Shown here: in pieces, positions 13,991 through 14,816 of the stretch
Numbering within the stretch: the first letter of the stretch is position 1
Layout: each line of letters opens with the position of its first letter
Position numbers and translations under genes: made by a program
Notes under the pieces: generated by a model
Told to the model about the DNA's origin: nothing
The model's input: the letters and a program-made list of their open reading frames with translations, nothing else
Database searches by the model: none
Origin: an uncultured bacterium
GTDB taxonomy: Bacteria; Bacillota; Limnochordia; DTU080; JAAYLA01
DNA: 14,816 bases
Direction of reading: 5' to 3'
Assembly (NCBI GenBank): GCA_937983075.1
Contig: CALKAQ010000165.1
Span: 1-14,816, forward strand

Positions 13991-14023
13991 TTGTTAGCAC
14001 TCGTGAAAGAGGAGTGCTAACAA
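13991..14023 (-). promoter_or_regulatory. Perfect CIRCE operator (HrcA binding site)
   Basis: TTAGCACTC (13994-14002), nine bases, then GAGTGCTAA (14012-14020) is exactly the CIRCE consensus bound by the heat-shock repressor HrcA. The symmetry extends to 12 bp per arm (13991-14002 and 14012-14023). It overlaps the predicted transcription start, just downstream of the promoter at 14026-14055, in the position found at groESL and dnaK operons. The first gene downstream on that strand is the glycosyltransferase, and no plus-strand gene faces the element. HrcA itself is not encoded in this window. Confidence 0.93.
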
Positions 14024-14025
14024 TA

Positions 14026-14055
14026 AGTATAGGAATGACAGGGAAAGTATGTCAA
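14026..14055 (-). promoter_or_regulatory. Sigma-A type promoter of the glycosyltransferase-manC-manB operon
   Basis: On the minus strand a perfect -35 box TTGACA (14055-14050) and a near-perfect -10 box TATACT (14031-14026) are separated by 18 bases. Transcription would start near 14019, inside the CIRCE element. It lies between the end of the PH-domain gene (14105) and the operon, which therefore has its own promoter. Confidence 0.85.
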
Positions 14056-14104
14056 CCCTTCGAAAATCAACCGATTCGCCATGCCTAGTGACACGGCGGA
14101 GGCT

Positions 14105-14686
14105 TCATTTCGTTTCAACGATATCAGCACGACCGCTGTGGCGCCGCACCGCCGTAACAAATTTCTCCGCGTCTTGCGGAGACAGCACGACCGGCAGCGT
14201 GCGCGTTTTGAGGACAACCAACGGCGGCGCCAACTTCGTTGCATACATACGCACGTCTCCCAGTTCATTGCTCCGAAAGCGCCCGACGTTGTATCCCGGC
14301 ATATTGCTGCCGACACCGACGCGGTAGAGGTTTGGAAATCGTTTGCTCCACACTTCAACCGTATGTATGTCGTCCCACCGATACAACTTCGCGCCCAAAT
14401 GGTGGACGGCAATTCCCACCGGACTGATCTCATAGCGCATACGTTCTACCAACACCAAACTTACGATGAAGGGCAGAACAGTGACGACCGCGAGCAAAAT
14501 CACCAGCCACCATTGGAAGATATCGAAAGCCAGAAACAGGGCCACGGGCACACCAACGCCTGTCAACAAGGTGATCGCCAATAAAAAGCCCAGGGTCCGC
14601 CGTGCTTCATGAGAGTGTGACGGTCGAAACACGACGCTTTGGCTTTCGCCGCCGGACATCGATTCATCTCGAGAAAAACCGGGCAA
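14105..14686 (-). CDS. Two-TM membrane protein with bacterial PH-like domain
   Basis: The 193-residue protein has a short polar N-terminus, two adjacent transmembrane helices (about 31-53 and 59-80) and a C-terminal soluble domain (about 84-178). The C-terminal part (YEISPVGIAVHHLG, then YRWDDIHTVEV, NMPGYNVGRFRS, VRMYATKLAPPLVVLKT and VVLSPQDAEKFVTAVRR) matches the small bacterial PH-like domain found after membrane helices. Its ligand or role is generally unknown. TTG 14686 is chosen because AGGAGGT lies six bases upstream; the next in-frame ATG at 14659 has no site at proper distance. Upstream in-frame codons back to 14782 lie across the promoter region and are unlikely to be translated. 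The gene precedes the CIRCE-controlled operon on the same strand. Confidence 0.8.
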   Translation of the reverse strand: MPGFSRDESMSGGESQSVVFRPSHSHEARRTLGFLLAITLLTGVGVPVALFLAFDIFQWWLVILLAVVTVLPFIVSLVLVERMRYEISPVGIAVHHLGAKLYRWDDIHTVEVWSKRFPNLYRVGVGSNMPGYNVGRFRSNELGDVRMYATKLAPPLVVLKTRTLPVVLSPQDAEKFVTAVRRHSGRADIVETK

Positions 14687-14728
14687 AGTCTTACCTCCTC
14701 GCCTCCCGATCAAAGATGACGCAATCCT

Positions 14729-14757
14729 ATTATATGTTTTATGTTTAAAATGCTTAA
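14729..14757 (-). promoter_or_regulatory. Promoter of the PH-domain gene
   Basis: On the minus strand a perfect -10 box TATAAT (14734-14729) lies 17 bases downstream of TTAAGC (14757-14752), in an AT-rich stretch unlike the surrounding DNA. The start codon is about 43 bp downstream of the -10 box. The -35 match is weak. Confidence 0.6.
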
Positions 14758-14816
14758 GATGAACTGGTTCGGACGGCTCCACAGCGCAAGGGCTTTTCGG
14801 ACGTACGCTTCCGGAG

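Overview
The window is a moderately GC-rich bacterial chromosome segment, densely packed with genes. Strong AGGAGG-type Shine-Dalgarno sites, frequent GTG/TTG starts, a sigma-A type promoter, a Gram-positive-style lipoprotein and a perfect CIRCE operator (the HrcA heat-shock site) together suggest a Bacillota-like, possibly thermophilic organism. That placement is inference; no rRNA or other taxonomic marker is present.

Layout. Positions 1-847 hold an exported, C-terminally anchored protein of unknown function whose ribosome-binding site sits inside a hairpin. Positions 848-1595 carry no gene but contain a degenerate, helically phased array of about ten units built on the dyad CCCAG-N4-CTGGG. 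Next come a membrane protein with an HEAGH zinc-protease motif (1596-2162, +) and, convergent to it, a CDP-alcohol phosphatidyltransferase (2182-2865, -). A short plus-strand operon follows (3032-4679): a DUF4287-like/SRPBCC protein, a secreted cysteine-containing protein and an antibiotic-biosynthesis-monooxygenase-fold protein. It ends in a strong hairpin shared with the convergent lipoprotein gene (4784-5245, -).

A two-gene type I DNA methyltransferase unit, hsdM-hsdS (5444-8802, +), has translationally coupled genes and no hsdR within reach. A second strong hairpin at 8859-8897 separates it from the convergent minus-strand operon 13812->8960. That operon encodes a two-domain protein (family-4 glycosyltransferase plus an alpha/alpha-toroid-like C-terminal domain), mannose-1-phosphate guanylyltransferase (ManC) and phosphomannomutase (ManB), joined by 29- and 35-bp overlaps. 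ManB makes mannose-1-P, ManC makes GDP-mannose, and the glycosyltransferase is the likely consumer. The window closes with a two-TM protein carrying a bacterial PH-like domain (14105-14686, -) under its own promoter.

The most notable observation is upstream of the GDP-mannose/glycosyltransferase operon. A near-consensus promoter (TTGACA-N18-TATACT) fires directly into a perfect CIRCE element (TTAGCACTC-N9-GAGTGCTAA), the arrangement normally seen at groESL or hrcA-grpE-dnaKJ. The first gene downstream is the glycosyltransferase, not a chaperone. This suggests an HrcA-controlled, heat-inducible mannose-glycoconjugate or solute pathway. The second is the phased dyad array at about 1078-1477, whose 31- and 40/41-bp spacings keep every dyad on the same face of the helix.
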